Source: Sclerurus mexicanus (Eukaryota; Chordata; Aves; Passeriformes; Furnariidae). From it: 64,000 nt of DNA. The notes beneath the pieces are model-generated. The model had not been told where the DNA came from. It made no database searches and saw only the letters and a list, made by a program, of their open reading frames with translations. The stretch lies in contig VWZF01004788.1 of NCBI GenBank assembly GCA_013396755.1, positions 558,001 through 622,000 on the forward strand. Direction: 5' to 3'. The position numbers and the translations under genes are program-made. Of the stretch, positions 14,001 to 29,000 are shown piece by piece; the stretch's first letter is position 1, and the number at the start of each line of letters is the position of its first letter.

Positions 14001-17000
14001 AGGGAAATCGTGTAGAATTTCTAAGATATTATTTTGAAAAATAATGAAATTTGGAATGCTCAAACATAAACGCAAGTGTGTCTGGGACTATCTAAAATGA
14101 AGTAAAAAATGTGCTAACAGTATTTGAGTAGAGTGAAAGATGGGGAGAGAAACAAAGACTCTCTGAAAAAGCATATTGCTTAGAAGAGAGCGAGGACTGA
14201 AGAAAAGGCTCTGGGGTCAACTGGAGGGATGGTCAGAAAGGCAGGCAGGAAGCAGTCTGCATAAATGGGTCTGCATGGATCAGATCTATGTCAAAAAAAA
14301 CAGTTGTCACTTTGCTTTCTCTCTGTTCTACAGGGTGATCCTGGCACAAGAGGTCCTCCAGGCATCCCTGGTAGAGAAGGGCCAAAGGTAAGTTTTGAAG
14401 AAAGGGCTTTTAATTGCTTTGTTTCTTGTTAAAAGTAAATGGCCAGATTTTTACCCCTAGCAGTCTTGACTTTCTTGTCTGATCCCGCTCCCTGTGGCAT
14501 CTGAGCAGCCTAAAGGTTCAAACGATTTTTGTGGTTCAGCCCTCTATTTTGCCTTTTCTCTAAGGAAAGTGAGCAAAATCGCCCAAGTTGAGTCACAGGC
14601 TGAGATAGCTCTTCTGTGTCTTGCCTCTGTTAAAGCTAGCTCATATTTGACTGTCCAGTAGTGCCTTGCTATCTATGCACTTATTTTAGATGAGTCCTAC
14701 ACAAGAATCCTACGGTGAAGAAAACTTTCCATGTCTCCCTCAAGTGTGCAACTGCTGGACTGCCCTGTGCCTTTGCACCCTGTTCCCATGGGAATAACAC
14801 AGCCTTTTCTCTGGGACTTGAAGTTTCACTGACATCAATCAAAATCCCGCTTCACTGATCAAATCCTGCTTCATCAGAACAAATGCCACATGGTTTGGCT
14901 CTATCGTTGAGCCAATTCCATGAAAGTGAACTTTCTCCCTTTCAGCGAGCATTTAAGCTTTCTGGTGTTAATGTCAGTTTTGCCTAGTTTGCCTACTGGG
15001 TACAAACCACTCATTTCCTTTCACTTCACTGGGAAAGCTTTCAGGTAGTTTTGAGCCTTTTTTCCCTGTTTTAGGCAATATGGCTGTAAGGGCTTCATGC
15101 TAGTGTATATTAAATGTGGGTCATAAAATGCCCTACAGAGCATGACATTCATTGTTCTCTAATAGAAAGTATTTGTTTGAATGTTATGTTTTCATAGGGA
15201 AGCAAAGGTGAACGTGGATTTCCTGGGCTTGTGGGAGAGAAGGGCGATGAGGTACAGTTATTTCATTTCTACAGAAGTTGCATTCTTGCCTGAGCAAAGA
15301 CTCAGACTGAGAATGAAATGCACAGGATGTTATTTAGTTCTTTAAAACTGCTGAGATAGTCACGTGTTGCTATAAATAGCTCTCAATTCTGAATTTTCAG
15401 CAAGATTAAATGTTATTATTCCATTAAATAACATCTATTTAATTTTTTTCTGTGAAGTTTTGCTCATTTTTATATTTTAAAGCCCCATATGCACATGTAC
15501 ATGCTGATTTTTAAGAGTACAGCATAGAGCAATAAATAGGCAAATGCCAAATATTTTCAGAAAATACTTCATATTTATAACGTATTTGCTTTCATTTTGT
15601 TAGTTGCCCTTTAGAATTCACTTTTGAAAACATTCCATTAGGCAAATACTCTGATGGGAACAGTCACAGCAGTAATTACTAGTAAGTGGAAACTGGAAAG
15701 TGTTTGAAGGGGCTGAATTCAAAGTATTTACAGTATTTTGTATCATATACTGCATTCCTAGAGTAATTTTTCTGCCTTTATGGAGAAGGAAAAAAAAGCC
15801 ACATGAATTATGGTGCCAAATCCAAAATAGCTTCTATAGCTTTTATTTTAAATTGAAATATTTGCAGTTAACAGTTCAAGAGAATTTCTATTGACAGCGA
15901 CAACAAAAAAAAAAACACCAAAGCAGAAACTATAAAGCAAATTAATCTGGGTAAATAAATGCATTTCCTAGTGGGCTTAGCTAGCTGAAGGAATGAAAAT
16001 AAGTAGTCTGTTCCAAAATATGTGGTGAACATTTTGAAACTCTAAAATACTTTACTGACACTGTTAAACACATGCTATTCTCTTGTAATTGGGGAGTGCT
16101 GGCTACAAGACACAGCACCTGGAGAATATGAAAGGAATTTAGAGTGAATTGTTTGAGGGGTTTGCAATTCTTTATGATCTTCTTACATTTCTTTGGCACT
16201 AAGGCCATGATATCTTAATAATTTTTGAAGAGTAGTAGAATGAGAATAATTTTCAAAAAAAATCTGTGTTCATCAGGACCCTTGGCTTCCAAATGTAAAC
16301 AGTTATATGAGGAAAAAAAGATGCAGCAGAAGCATTAAATATGCATTCCTGCTACTGTCATGCCCCAGAATTTAGCATGTTGTCAGCCTAATGTATCATG
16401 CTTATTTTTCCTTTTGTTTTACATGGTATGTAGAGCTCATTAAGTCTTTGTTTCTTATCAAAGCAAGTGCTTCTTGAGGCTGGATTCAGAACATGCTCCC
16501 TGAAATGAGGGGGCAGCCATAAGCAAACTTCATGGAGAATTTTACTTAAAAACTAAATGGGAAAGCAACACATCCTTCATGTGCCCTTCAGGATACCACT
16601 ACAACTGCATCCTAGCGGGCCGAGGCATTAGAGAAACAATTTCAATAATTCAAATACTATTTAACTTCTGAAAACCAAGTGAGATGTTTCAGGCAATTGG
16701 GAAGGTAATAAGGGAACAGCAAGTTTATAATTGGTAGTTAGGTTTTTTTTAAAGGACTCTAGAGTAAATTCACTGTAAATCTTTAATTAACTCGGTGAGG
16801 TGTGGTGCTGCGTTAATGAATTAGCTACTCACATGCTTCTTCACTGCTTGAGAGCTCCTTACCTTCCTTTGGTCTGATATTTTCAATGTTTAGCAGTAGC
16901 TTTGGATTATGACATTGTGAGAGTGCAAGTGATTTTTTTTTGTCAGAAACACGTGTGATATGAAGTTTAGAAGTCCTGTTTTTTACAAATTCTAAAAAAA

Positions 17001-20000
17001 AAAAAGGATTTATTTTCAATTTTATGGTTTGGTTACCATGGGAATGGGAAGAAAGTTCGAGAAGCCCACCTGAGACTCTTTGAAATGAACTCATCAACTT
17101 CCATAATCTTCCAAATATGGAACATAATCTTTGTTAAAGCTTTGTTCTCTTCCTTTTCAAAACATTCCTTTCTTTTTCAGGGAAGGGTTTCTCTAACATC
17201 AGTAATAAGAATTGCAGAAAATGTTCCTTTAGCTTCATATTAATTTTCCATGTGACTCTACCATCAGAGTAAAGTAATTCAATATTAGCAGAGAGCACAT
17301 GAGCAGTTACTTTTCACTCTGAAAAGCTGCAGAGGTGGATCAATGTCCTCTGTGTGTGAAAGCAAGGAAGGGAAATCGATGTCTCTCTCCATCTCCTCAT
17401 TTTACCTGATTTATTTCTGTCTGAAGTTTTTCCCTCGGTCTCTCCCTCAGAGCACCCATTTCAGGGCTCCTGACCTCTGTGGCTTTCTACAATGGCCTCC
17501 TTAGTCACTCCTTCTTAAACACTGCATTTAACTTGAGAAATGCAACTTCTTGTCAGAAGGTGGACAGATAAAATTAGTTGCTGGTGGGAGGTATCTATTT
17601 TCCTTTGTGGCCTATAGGGAGAACCAAGAGTGGTTAGCTCTCATTAGTACATGACTTTTACACTTCTAAAGTTGCACCTAAGGCTGGTGAGGCAGAGGAA
17701 ATACTTTCAGTGACATGCAGGCTTGTCTAAAATCCCTCCTGTATTCACTGTAGTAAGTTGCACCCATGGATGTTTAGTAAGTGGACACCAGAGTCCATCA
17801 ATTTTCCAGGAAATTAAATAGGGTAAAAGCAGGAAAGTAGATCATTAAATACTGTGTAAAATGTCATGTTCCATTGTCAAAAAAGCAAAATCTATAAATC
17901 AGGCAGAAAACATCATTGCATTTAGATAGCATCAGGTAACATTGAAAAGTCTGAGTAAATGTCTTCTCATCAGAGAAAAAAGCACCTTTTAGTGCTAGAA
18001 AATAGAAAATTAATCTCTAAGAAAAAGCTGTATGTCTTGCTCTTATCTGCACAACTAAAGACAAAAAGATTTACAAGGCATAAGATAATAATGTGAAAGG
18101 TTGAAGGACAAGTGGTGTTTATCGCTCAAGCAAGAAGTTGCTTCTAACCTTGTTCAATGATAATCTCTTCCCTGCATTGTAGGGTGTTGTTTCCATTACT
18201 ACAAATAGTGCCTACCTTTTAGAAAAAAAAAAAAAAGGCACTTTAATATAGTAATAATACTGCTGAGCATGTTGAACGTGAGTATTTTTGATGTGAAAGT
18301 GGGAGAGAAACTAGACGTGCTCTTTTAATTTCCAGGGTCTTCAAGGTGCTCCCGGACTGCCAGGCATACCAGGACCCAGTGGACCATCTGTAAGTGTTTG
18401 GTAATCTGTGGTCTAATTTATCTCTGCAGAGGTTGCTATAACTACCTAGTTTCTTGTCCTTTCTTTTGTCTTCTAGGAGAAGAGTAATAAAATCGTACCT
18501 ATATTGGCTCTAATAAAGTGAACTATATTGATGTTTCTGAAAATACTGTCATTGTCTGAGCTCAAAGCTTATGTAGCTTAAATAGCTTTGAAGTTTTGGC
18601 ATTGCTAGAGAATCTGTGAGGTTACATGACTTGTGATGTGCAAACTTGCAGTGAATTAAGTATTCGTACCCAAGTTATAGTCATGTTAGTAATAAAAATC
18701 TGAAAATAATTTCAGCTAGTTATTCTGCAAAAATTTAGTGCACAATTTAAAAATAAAGTATGAGAATAAGATGACAATATTTAAAGACACTGAAATATAT
18801 CATTAAAATGTTTGGTATTACTGGGGAAAATCCTCTTCAATGTTTTTTCAAATGTTATTTTCTACATATGGGTGGAATTACATTAGTTAGTATGATGGTT
18901 ATTCATTCCTGGGTTTCATGACAATACTAATGCTTCTTTCAAAAGCTGTAACACATTAGGAAGTTTAATGTGACACAGGTAAACCAGCATTTTAGCATGA
19001 TTCTTAGCAGTATCAAGAGGTGCCAGTTAGAGTCAGTGCATTTGGTGTGCCAAGGTGAAAATGCAACTGCAAACCCTTCAAAGGACTTATCAGAAGGACA
19101 CACCTATTGTATCAGACAGAAGTATTTAAATCTGAAGAAGCAGCATAATTAGGTTTAAATGACCTTCAAAAAGCACAAGTTTTAAAAACTTAGTGACAAT
19201 GAAAAAAAATACTGTGTTTCATTCTTTCTTACCTAATATAAAGAATTCTGTGTTTTGCAGGGGGTCACAGGAAGGCCTGGACATCCCGGTCCAGCAGGGC
19301 CAAAAGGCGAAAAGGTATTCCTTCTTTTTAGCCTCGGTAAAGGTCTGTGAAGGTTTTGCAGCCCCGTTACACTCCTGTTATTTGGGACTTTTTTAAACAA
19401 GTGCAAGGGTGCAATCAGGAATATGACATACAGTTCAAATTTTCAGTTGTGTCTTAATACAAGTACTTTCCCCAAACAATACTGTGCATATGGGCTCATA
19501 TTTTGAAGTGCGGTTCTTGTGGTGTATGTAAGTTGCAGAGAATGTTCTGTAGATATAGCTTACTGTATAAAGTTTAGAAAAGTGAAAATACGTTTGTGAA
19601 ATAGTATATGACTAGTGACTGCTTGCTCTGCTTCTTGTTCTTTCACTGGTACTGTGCTCACAAGTATTTGTGGACTTTAAAAGTGCTTTCACAAGCACTG
19701 AAAGTTACTGAGTACTAGTTATTCTGAAAAAATACATAGGCTTCCTTTATACTTAATTTACACTTTCGTAGCACTGCTTTTTATCAAACTTTGATGTGCT
19801 CTTTTATTAGGTGCTCGATATTGTCCATTATAACTAAGAGGTCAAATTCATTCCTCGGGCACCTCAGGTCAGCAAATACAGCAGAGACAAACTTAGTTTG
19901 CTGCAAAATACTCTCTGGGACAAGTTCTCCATTTTGTGTATGAATCCAGCTTTTTTCTTTTTTTCCTCTATTACCCTGGAGTTTCCCAGGCGTAGCAGTG

Positions 20001-23000
20001 CCACATCAATGTGTGGGATCCTACTAATGCTCTACAAACTTTGATTCTATATGAGTAAGTAGGGAAACTATTTTGTAAAGCTCTGAAATTATTTCAGTAT
20101 AAAATTGGAATGAGAGTTGTCTCCTTGCAGAACACAATAAGAAAAATATACTTCAGTTATTTGGTTCTAATGCAACTGAATGTAAAACACAAGTCTTGTT
20201 AGTTCCATGTTCACAACTCACACGCAGGTGGGAATGAGAAGCTCTATAACTTGTGTCTCATAATACAAAAAGGGCAAAAGTCGGGTGGCTGGATAGTGAT
20301 GAAATAAACTGAAATGTAGTCCCAGTAATTTTCTCCTCCTTCCTTCATCTGGGGGACACATTTGAGAAATGATCACATAACAGGCTTACTAAAGTAATAG
20401 TATTTTAATTCCTCATGAAGTATTCCAAACCACGCTTTGGAGGCTGACAGTTTCTATCAATTAGCAGCACCATTTGGAAATTATCCTAGTACAAATATAT
20501 AATTACAATTATATTTTTCTGGTGAGCTAATTATTGACATTGAACACTTAGTTCGACTTTTGCCATCTTAGTCATTTTAAATATGTGACCTAAGGGTCTC
20601 ACTGACATATGTTTAATAAGATCCAACAAAGTCAGTGAAAAATTCTGACAGAACTGTTCCAAATTTTACAATATATTTAACTGAATTGTAGTGGGAAGAT
20701 TTTGAAAATATTTTTATATATTGAAACCTTTGTAACACTGTACTAGTCAGAGACTCCACCATTCTGCTGGCGAAAAATCTCAGCAGCTGTTTTTAGTGTT
20801 TTTTTTAATATAATCATTTCAGTACACATCAGCAAAACAGAATACAGATACAGGTGATAACAGATTAATATTTTATAGTAAAAAAAAAAGATGTTCACTA
20901 TGTCTCTTAATCAAAACATTTAAAAAAAATCTTAATTTTTATTCAGTATGTGTCTAAGCAAACTGAACTTCTCAAACTGTGGCTCTTTTTTATTTGCATA
21001 TGAATGATCGGCTGAGGACTGGCTTTTACAAAATAACATGCAAAGCATAAAATGAATGTTAGCTGTTTTCTGTCAGTTGCTTAGAAATTCATAATAACAA
21101 ATCTAATCTTTTTTTTTCTTTTATCTTCCTCTCCCTCCTGGTAAATATAAAATGTTTCACAGCCCACGTTACCACTACTATTTTGCCATAAGAAAGTTAC
21201 TATACATAAGGCAGCAAGCAACTAACAAAAAACCTAGTACGAAGTAAGGATTCATAACTTGTCTAAAAGTTTAGCCAAAACTGGGCAGGAGAACTTAATA
21301 TTACCTTCTCATACTGATCATATCTCCTGTTCATTGTCATGGTCATTGTAGCTTGAGTATGGAATAGATCTGAACAGTTTGAGTAAATGAATTTTATGCA
21401 TCTCTTGCTGTACTAGGGTAGTGAAGGTTCTCCTGGGAAACCTGGACCACCTGGACCTCCGGTGAGACACTTTGTTTTATGTTTTGAATGTTATATTAGG
21501 AGCAATGTGCCTATGGGTAAAATGTAATGTAATAAAAAGAACTGATTCTCAGTGTAATACATTTTAATACTGCAGAAAGGTAAAATATTCTTTTTTCAAA
21601 AGATTTCTGTAGTCCCTTTTCTTTTCCTTGCAATTCATTGCTGAGTAAGTTCAGGTCGCTAAAGCCATCCTTGAAACTTGGTCAAATTAGTTAACCTTGG
21701 TGTCCAGTGTTACTAGAGTAATTTCGAGAGCTTGGGTACCTGAGATCAGAGAACTCCGGGAACCTAGGGAAAGACTGTGGAGCTCACTCCTCTCCAAGTT
21801 AACTAGAAAAGTACCTAACACGAAATTTATTCTGGAGAATTACAATAATAAATACCAAAATATAACATACACTAAGATTTACACATTTCTGGTTTTATCA
21901 ATCAGAAAAAAGTCCCAAGCTGCATTGGTGTGTATCTTGTATTCTTCTGAAATGTCTGGAATCTTTGACAAACTGAGAACAAAAAGGATACCACAGTTTT
22001 GCCACACTACTGGACTTGAACAGGGCAATAACTCTGCCTTTATAATTCATAAATGACACTTACTTGGTTTTTATGCTTTAAAGGGTATGCCTTACAATGA
22101 AAGAAATGGAATGAGCAGCTTGTATAAACTGCAGGTATTTCTCTTTAATGTTAATTGGTTTTTTTTCAATGCACACCTAATTTTGGCCCAACTCAACTTT
22201 TAAACTTGCTGTTTACAGGGAGGTGTGAGCGTCGCTAGTTATCCAGGTCCACCAGGACCTCCAGTAAGTATTCTCAGAAATCTAATTTCTAATAACTAAT
22301 TGACATAGTAACAAAGAGATTGATTAGTAGTGTAGAATTTGATTTTATATGCAAAAGATTGAAAAAATAAAACATATAGAGCTGTCTTTCTCTGTATTCT
22401 GGAACAGCAAAACAAAACCCAAATACTATTAAGATTTTATACTAAATTAATCAGCTGAGAGGACTGGAATTAATGCTGGTTCTAAATGCACTGCATTAGC
22501 AAACTATACTCTTAATGCAGTCATAAAAAATATTATCTTATTGTGTAACTGTTCTTCTTTAAATGTGTTTCCACTGTGTTTTTTTTTCTTCTGCAGGGTC
22601 CAAAAGGAGATCCGGGAACAGTGGTATGTATGTATTTGTTTTGGTCCTGATACAGAATTCCCCAAGTAGTTTGACACGTGATAGTAGGTACAAGGGTAGA
22701 AGAGTCTGTTTATATTGTTTAGTGGGTAGCTTACCTCCTGAACAGTCAGTACACCTAAAAAAGCCTTTTTAATTGCCAGGCAATTTTGGTATAGTTCTAA
22801 GTGATAATATAAGGAATAACTGAACATAGTATTAACTTCTTATGGATTCATCTCTGCTGAACTCTTTCTGGATATATCTAAGACCTTCTGGATATACCTA
22901 AGAAGGTGAAATAAAGGCAGAAAATACCTGCAGAGCTATAAGGCTGTTCTCAATATTAAATTTGAAAGCGAAAAGGGTGAAGGGACAGTGTGTGCTACAT

Positions 23001-26000
23001 CATGCCAGCTAGTAACAACTAGAAGTTGATGTTTTCTTTGAAAATGGCATGATGGCTACTTACAGTATGATCACATTGCTTCTTGTGAGCAAGAGGATGG
23101 TGACCATGAGAGCCACTATACCTTTCAACTGTCAATGCAGTTTGACATTCAAAACCACATCTATTTAACTTTTTGATTTTTTTTCCATTAAACACTGTTA
23201 TGTCCTTTGCATGTGATTATTCTTTAAAAATTATGAGGAGGGGAAAGACAAGTAGGGGAAGAATCTTGAGCAGCTCCATAATGGCTAGCTGCCAGCAGAA
23301 TGTAGATCCAAACCCTGACTGGGTGTACATTTTCCAAAGTCCTTAACATGTGTGTGTACCTTGCCTTTATAATAGAGAAACTATATTTTTCATCACCTTG
23401 CAATGTGTTGCTGCGGTTCCTAGCCTTCAAGGTGGAAAAGTTGAAACTCACAGGTATTGTGTCTTGATGGCTGGACATCAGTGAAAATACCCAAAAGATA
23501 ATAGTAACATTCGATGGTTTCGCCCCAAAAGTATGATAGTATCAAATATCATTTTTAAGGGATATTGTTTTAAAAATTGGATAGGTGCTTCCACAACAGT
23601 TAAAATTCCAATACGTCTGTGTATTTCTTTTTTGAGTCTAAACAATGTCACATAATGGCAGGATTAAGCACAGCTAGCTCATGCTGACCCAGCCAAGATG
23701 AAAGTGATATGGGAAGGTAACACCTTTAAGAGCTGGCTTGGACTTCATCTGTCATGAAGATGCATAATCTGCACTCAGCCAACTTGTGCAGGATTTAGGA
23801 ATGTGTTTGATTCCTTCCTTGCCAAGTGTTAATGGAAAGTCAGCTACATGATAAAGTACATTTTGATCTATGAACAATTGGGAGAACTGTGCTTCTCAAG
23901 GACAACAAGAAGCCCAAACCAAACCCCTTCAGCAGTGACAGCAAAACATGGAGTTGTGAGATAGTTTCCTAAAACAGTTGAATAATCTGTTTTCAAAAGA
24001 ACTCTCAAAGCCTCTTTTTTTGTTTCACCATAGTGCCCAGAAGCTGAACACATCTTTCTGTATCAGCATCTGCTTCCTACTCAGGAAACACCAGCTACCA
24101 CACAGAGTTTAGGTGTAAGAAGTGAGATCTGTCAGAGACTTCAGGAAATCCAGACAGCAATTTGCCATGGCTTTTGGTTTAATTGATAATTGCTGAAATA
24201 CAGGAAATGTTGGCTGTAGTTTAATCCTCCATGGTAAATTACCAATTTTCTTTCAAAAAACAATTAATAATGCTTCCCCTCTCTACATGTGAAGCTGATT
24301 TCTCCAGTGAAGTGTGTTTCTGGTTTTCTTTCAAAACTTGAAGACCTACCCAGGGATCCAGTCTGTGCATTCTTTGCTGCAGAGTAACCTTTGTTTAGGG
24401 AACAGAGCACAGAGTTACTTGGGGGTTTGTTCTCTGACTGACAGTGTGAGCTTGCATCCCAGGGCTCTGCAGCCTGGAGGTCCTTTAGAAGTGACCTTGG
24501 CTTGCCAGAGCACTGGAGTGGAGTCTTCTGGATTACATCTTCATCAAAATTAAACCATTGATCCAAATATTCACACAGGGCCTCTGGTAAAAATTTAATT
24601 TGCAGATCAGTAAAACAGGGTATAACAAAATCTGTTCACCTAATAACTGGTTAGTTGTTTTACTAACATTAGGTTACATAATCTACTGTTGCTTGCTGTT
24701 CAACATGTCTCAAGTACAGAAATTCTAATGTATACAATCCTTTTAATTTAAAAAAAAAAAAAAATCAGGGAGACCCAGGACCGATGGGATTGCCAGGACT
24801 GGAAGGACTCCCAGGGGAAAAGGTAGGACTTTTATAAAGAAGTCATGGCTTCTTCTTAGCAGCCACTACCTGCAACTAAATATTTTCTGAAACCATGTTT
24901 GAGGTTTTTTTCATGAGTTGTTTCTGCATGATAGATCTTTGCTTATTTATCTGTACTTTCCTTTTTTGCTGTACTATGAATCTAAATCATATACTCATCC
25001 AATATAAAATTTCATTTTCTGCAAATGGAAAATTGTGTGTAAGAGGTCTTGTAATATTTTGTTTTCTTAACTTGGTAGAACACTTGTTTAGTACTATAGT
25101 TAACATGTTTCTATGTATGGTCACTAGTTCTATATCTCTATCTCCTGTTCTCTATCAAACGTTGTCTTATGCTTGCAGTCCATCTCTCTTGTTCTCAGCC
25201 TTTTGCTTGCTAGTTGTGGAGGCTGATTACGAATTTAGCTTGTCATGAAATGCTAAAAATGTCAGTATTTTGGTATTCGTTTCTAAATATGGCAAAGTAC
25301 AAAACATCAGAGAAATGAAAAAATCTGTAAATATGCTTTCTGTCAGCAAAACCAGTTTGATTTTGCCCTTAAATTTAGCAAGAAAAAAGGAGTTAATTCT
25401 TTTGCAAATGAAACATCTGTTCAGCTTCTTGAATTACATTATTCAATGACTTCATACAAAACAGTTTACAGAAACTTACTCTTCACCAAAAAGCAATGTA
25501 AATTAAAGTTTCTCTCTCAATATCACTGTGCATTACTCCTACTTGTGCAGAGAGTGGGGAGTGACGAGATCTAAGGTAGGATGTTTAAATTACATGAGAT
25601 GATTCTTGCTGTGGAAGACTACAATTTATAAGCAAATAAAGACTAGTATGGTTTCAAAATGAACAAACCTAGGGAGGTATTGCAGGTCTAACTGAGACGA
25701 AGTGGGGACAGGAATTAAATAAAAGGAATAAGCAATGGATCAGATTGTATAAACCAACTAAGTGAGCATTTGTCTCTTTCCGAAAGCAAAAGTATCTTTT
25801 CCTTAACTAAATTGGGTCAAAATTTCACATTTCTGATGCAAATAAATGAACAGTCTCAGAGCCTGCCAGTCCCAACAGTATAGTGCATGTTGATTTTTAA
25901 TATAGGGCTATTGTGCACCTCTGTGCAGCAGAATGTCATCTTCTATAGACAAATGCTGGCTGCAATTTCATGATAATTTCATGAACTGGCTCAAGAACTT

Positions 26001-29000
26001 TGTGTCCTCTGGATAAAATGCCCCTTCTCTCAGCTGTGCTGACACAGTGGTGCAAACCACATGGCTGAAAGGAACACAATAACGAAGAGAGGAGAGGAGA
26101 GGAGAGTTGCAAGTGAAGTGTTAGGAATTTATAGCTTCCCTATTAACAGCCAGCATACAGGGGAAACACCACAAGTTCTGGGTCCACTGGTGCAGAGTTC
26201 AGCACTCCAGACAACTTGCCCTGCCCGATGCAGCTGCCCACTGCTCACCTGTTCCAGAGGTGCATCTTGTGTCCCTCACTGAGGGCAAACATGCATTAAA
26301 GGACTTCTCTCAGCCTCCAGAGCAGGAGAGGTTGAACTGTGCCCTGCAAGCAAGGTGCTTCCTCTGGACGTGAGGTCAGACATTTAACTTGTCACCTGAG
26401 TACACTTTGTCTAATGGTGTTGTGTTTCTTTTTACCAGCATTATTATTGTGCACTTGAACAAAATTATGAGAATGAGACAAAACAACATTAGTTATATAT
26501 AACACTATTAGTCATCAGAACACAAGGCAGAAATCTCAACATTCCTTGGGGCTCTTCTGCACAGCAGAAATGTGGCTGTAGTTATGCTGGCAGAGCTTTA
26601 GCAAATTTGCTCCAGCTAATGTAAACTCATCTCAGAAGAATATTTGCATGTTAGTATGGTTTTAACAGTGCCAGGACTTATCTGACAAATATAGAAACTA
26701 GGAGTCTGATTTTTTTTCTTGCATTTTTAACCAGTGTTACACCAGCAGAGCATAGCGTTGCAGACCAACACATGTCAGCAGTGGGTTAGAGCAAATACTG
26801 CTGTGTAGTTTTACCACTGTTGACCTCTGCTGCTTTGGTTTACAGTCCTCTCAAGAGGGATGAATTTGTGCCCATAGCTCATCATCTGCAGCAAAACAAA
26901 CCCCATTGTTTTAGATTAAAGCATAGATGAAGGTGGCTGTGTGCTAAAAGGAGAATCTTTGCCCTGAAAGAGCCATGGCACAAGCAAATTGAGGATGCCG
27001 GGTTGTAGTAAATGGATGAGTGGGTTGCAGGAAGGCGAAGACTTCTTTGAAAGATCCATCTTAAATATGGGGATGTTGACATGAAAGTGAATTATGCTCT
27101 GTGAATTCTGGTCATTGTCATAACCACAAATTATAATTCTTCGAAAAACTACAGATAAGTCAGGGACTTTCCATCCCTTTTTTAGGGAGGCCTCAAGCAG
27201 AATCAAAGGGATAGCATAGAAACATAATGTAAGAGAACCTAAACAAAGGATTTTGGTTACTGGCTCAAGTCTGTAAAATGAGCTAGTAGCAGAGATAAAT
27301 ATTAGCATTTATTAGAGCCTGGCTCTTGTCCTCATTTTCAGTTCTTCCTCAGGTTTTAACGGGAATGCACAAACAAACTTCTGTTTTGATTGTTGCCATT
27401 TAAATATAGGTTTATCTTTTCTTCAGGGTGACCGTGGACCAGCTGGCACACCAGGAGTAGCAGGGGCACCGGTATGTATATTCATTAAAGAAAACTCAGT
27501 TTTTTAGAAGCTAACAAAACAGGTCAAGCAAGGTGCTGAACTGTAATCTCTGTCATTGTGAACACCAGTGCCTGGCTTATACTTTGTAGGCAGGTAGAAA
27601 GATTGTGGTTTTCCTAAAGAAATTAGAGTTTTAATAGCACTGAGGGTTCATATTATTATTAAAATGACAGGAGGGAATGGTGTGAATAAAGCTGGAATTT
27701 GAAGCTGCATATGATTAGTTCAGATTCTTCTCATTTGCCTCTGTTTAATATAGATAAAGGTGTTCTATGTGTTCCTGGGCATGCACAAATTTCTGAGCAT
27801 CTTTCTATTACAAAGAAAAATTATGAACATTAGTTATTGCAATCCACAAGGATCTGTCTATCAAGATGATCAAACATTTACTTTAGGGGAATGCTTTGTC
27901 AGCTATTTACATGTGGTGTTCAGAGGGGTTTCTGAAAGTCATCCAGAAACTTTCTTGTAGGTGAAAGTAAATGTAGCTAATGATAAATTGAAATTCTAAT
28001 TACTCATTTGTGTTCCTAAAGGAAATGAATACATTATATTGCATTCACAGTTTAATAAAAAAGTTTATCCATATTTCAGGAGGCAATATGGAGTTATTTA
28101 TATGCAAATAGATTTATTATTAAAGTTGGACAGCTACCAATCCATTGAGGAGCTGTTTAAATTATAAATATGTTTCATGAAATAGAGAGAAATTTGTGTC
28201 TATGCACTCCCATTTCCATTAGCCACTGATTTAGTCTGTTTACTGTGAGTCTCAAGAGACATCGTCTAAAATGGCTTAATTTCATTAAATTCTCCTAAAG
28301 CAAATTGCACATTTAAGGGGAAAAAAGAAGGTATTTCTCTGAGTTTTATAGCAGATGTAAGAGTTTCAAAGTTGTTGCTCTGATATATATTTCACGCTGT
28401 GAATAATAACGCAGTAGCTTGTTAGGATGATCACAATTGTTCATTCCTTGTGTATTTCCCACTGGGTATGTTCCAAGCCATTGGATGTTCTCTATTCAAG
28501 TTGAATATGAAATATTTAATGAGATCCCTTCATGACTGATGGAGTCACATTCTGTTGATTATATTTAATTCCAATAAAATCCACTGAAATAAATTATTTC
28601 CTTCTGAAATAAATTGTTTCCTTTTATATTTTATGCTAAGCAGTTCTAATTAACAAATTAATAGACATATGAGAAAAAACTTTTTCAGTAGTCTAGGAAG
28701 AGTGTGAAACATATCCACATATCTTACCGGAAAAGAATTTGTCTTCCTTACTTGTCATTGTTCCCTAGATTGAATAGTGGACTCTTTTTCCCATCTGAGA
28801 ATATAAACCTCTTATTCACACTTTGGCATTTTGCTGAGATTGCTGAGATTGTCAGGGAAGCTTGGACTGAGGTTCTGGAAGCATTGCCACCAATGCCTAT
28901 TTCCTCAGCACAAATCGTTGGTCCTGTTCCCAGAGTTCTCATTGATGATGATATGTTTGGTCCCTCACTTGTACAAGTTATCTCAGAATGTGGTCTAAGG

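Noticed and set aside
24264..24566. Overlapping open frames on both strands (100 and 79 codons)
   Set aside because: Intronic, mutually antisense, without recognisable domains; chance is the simplest explanation.
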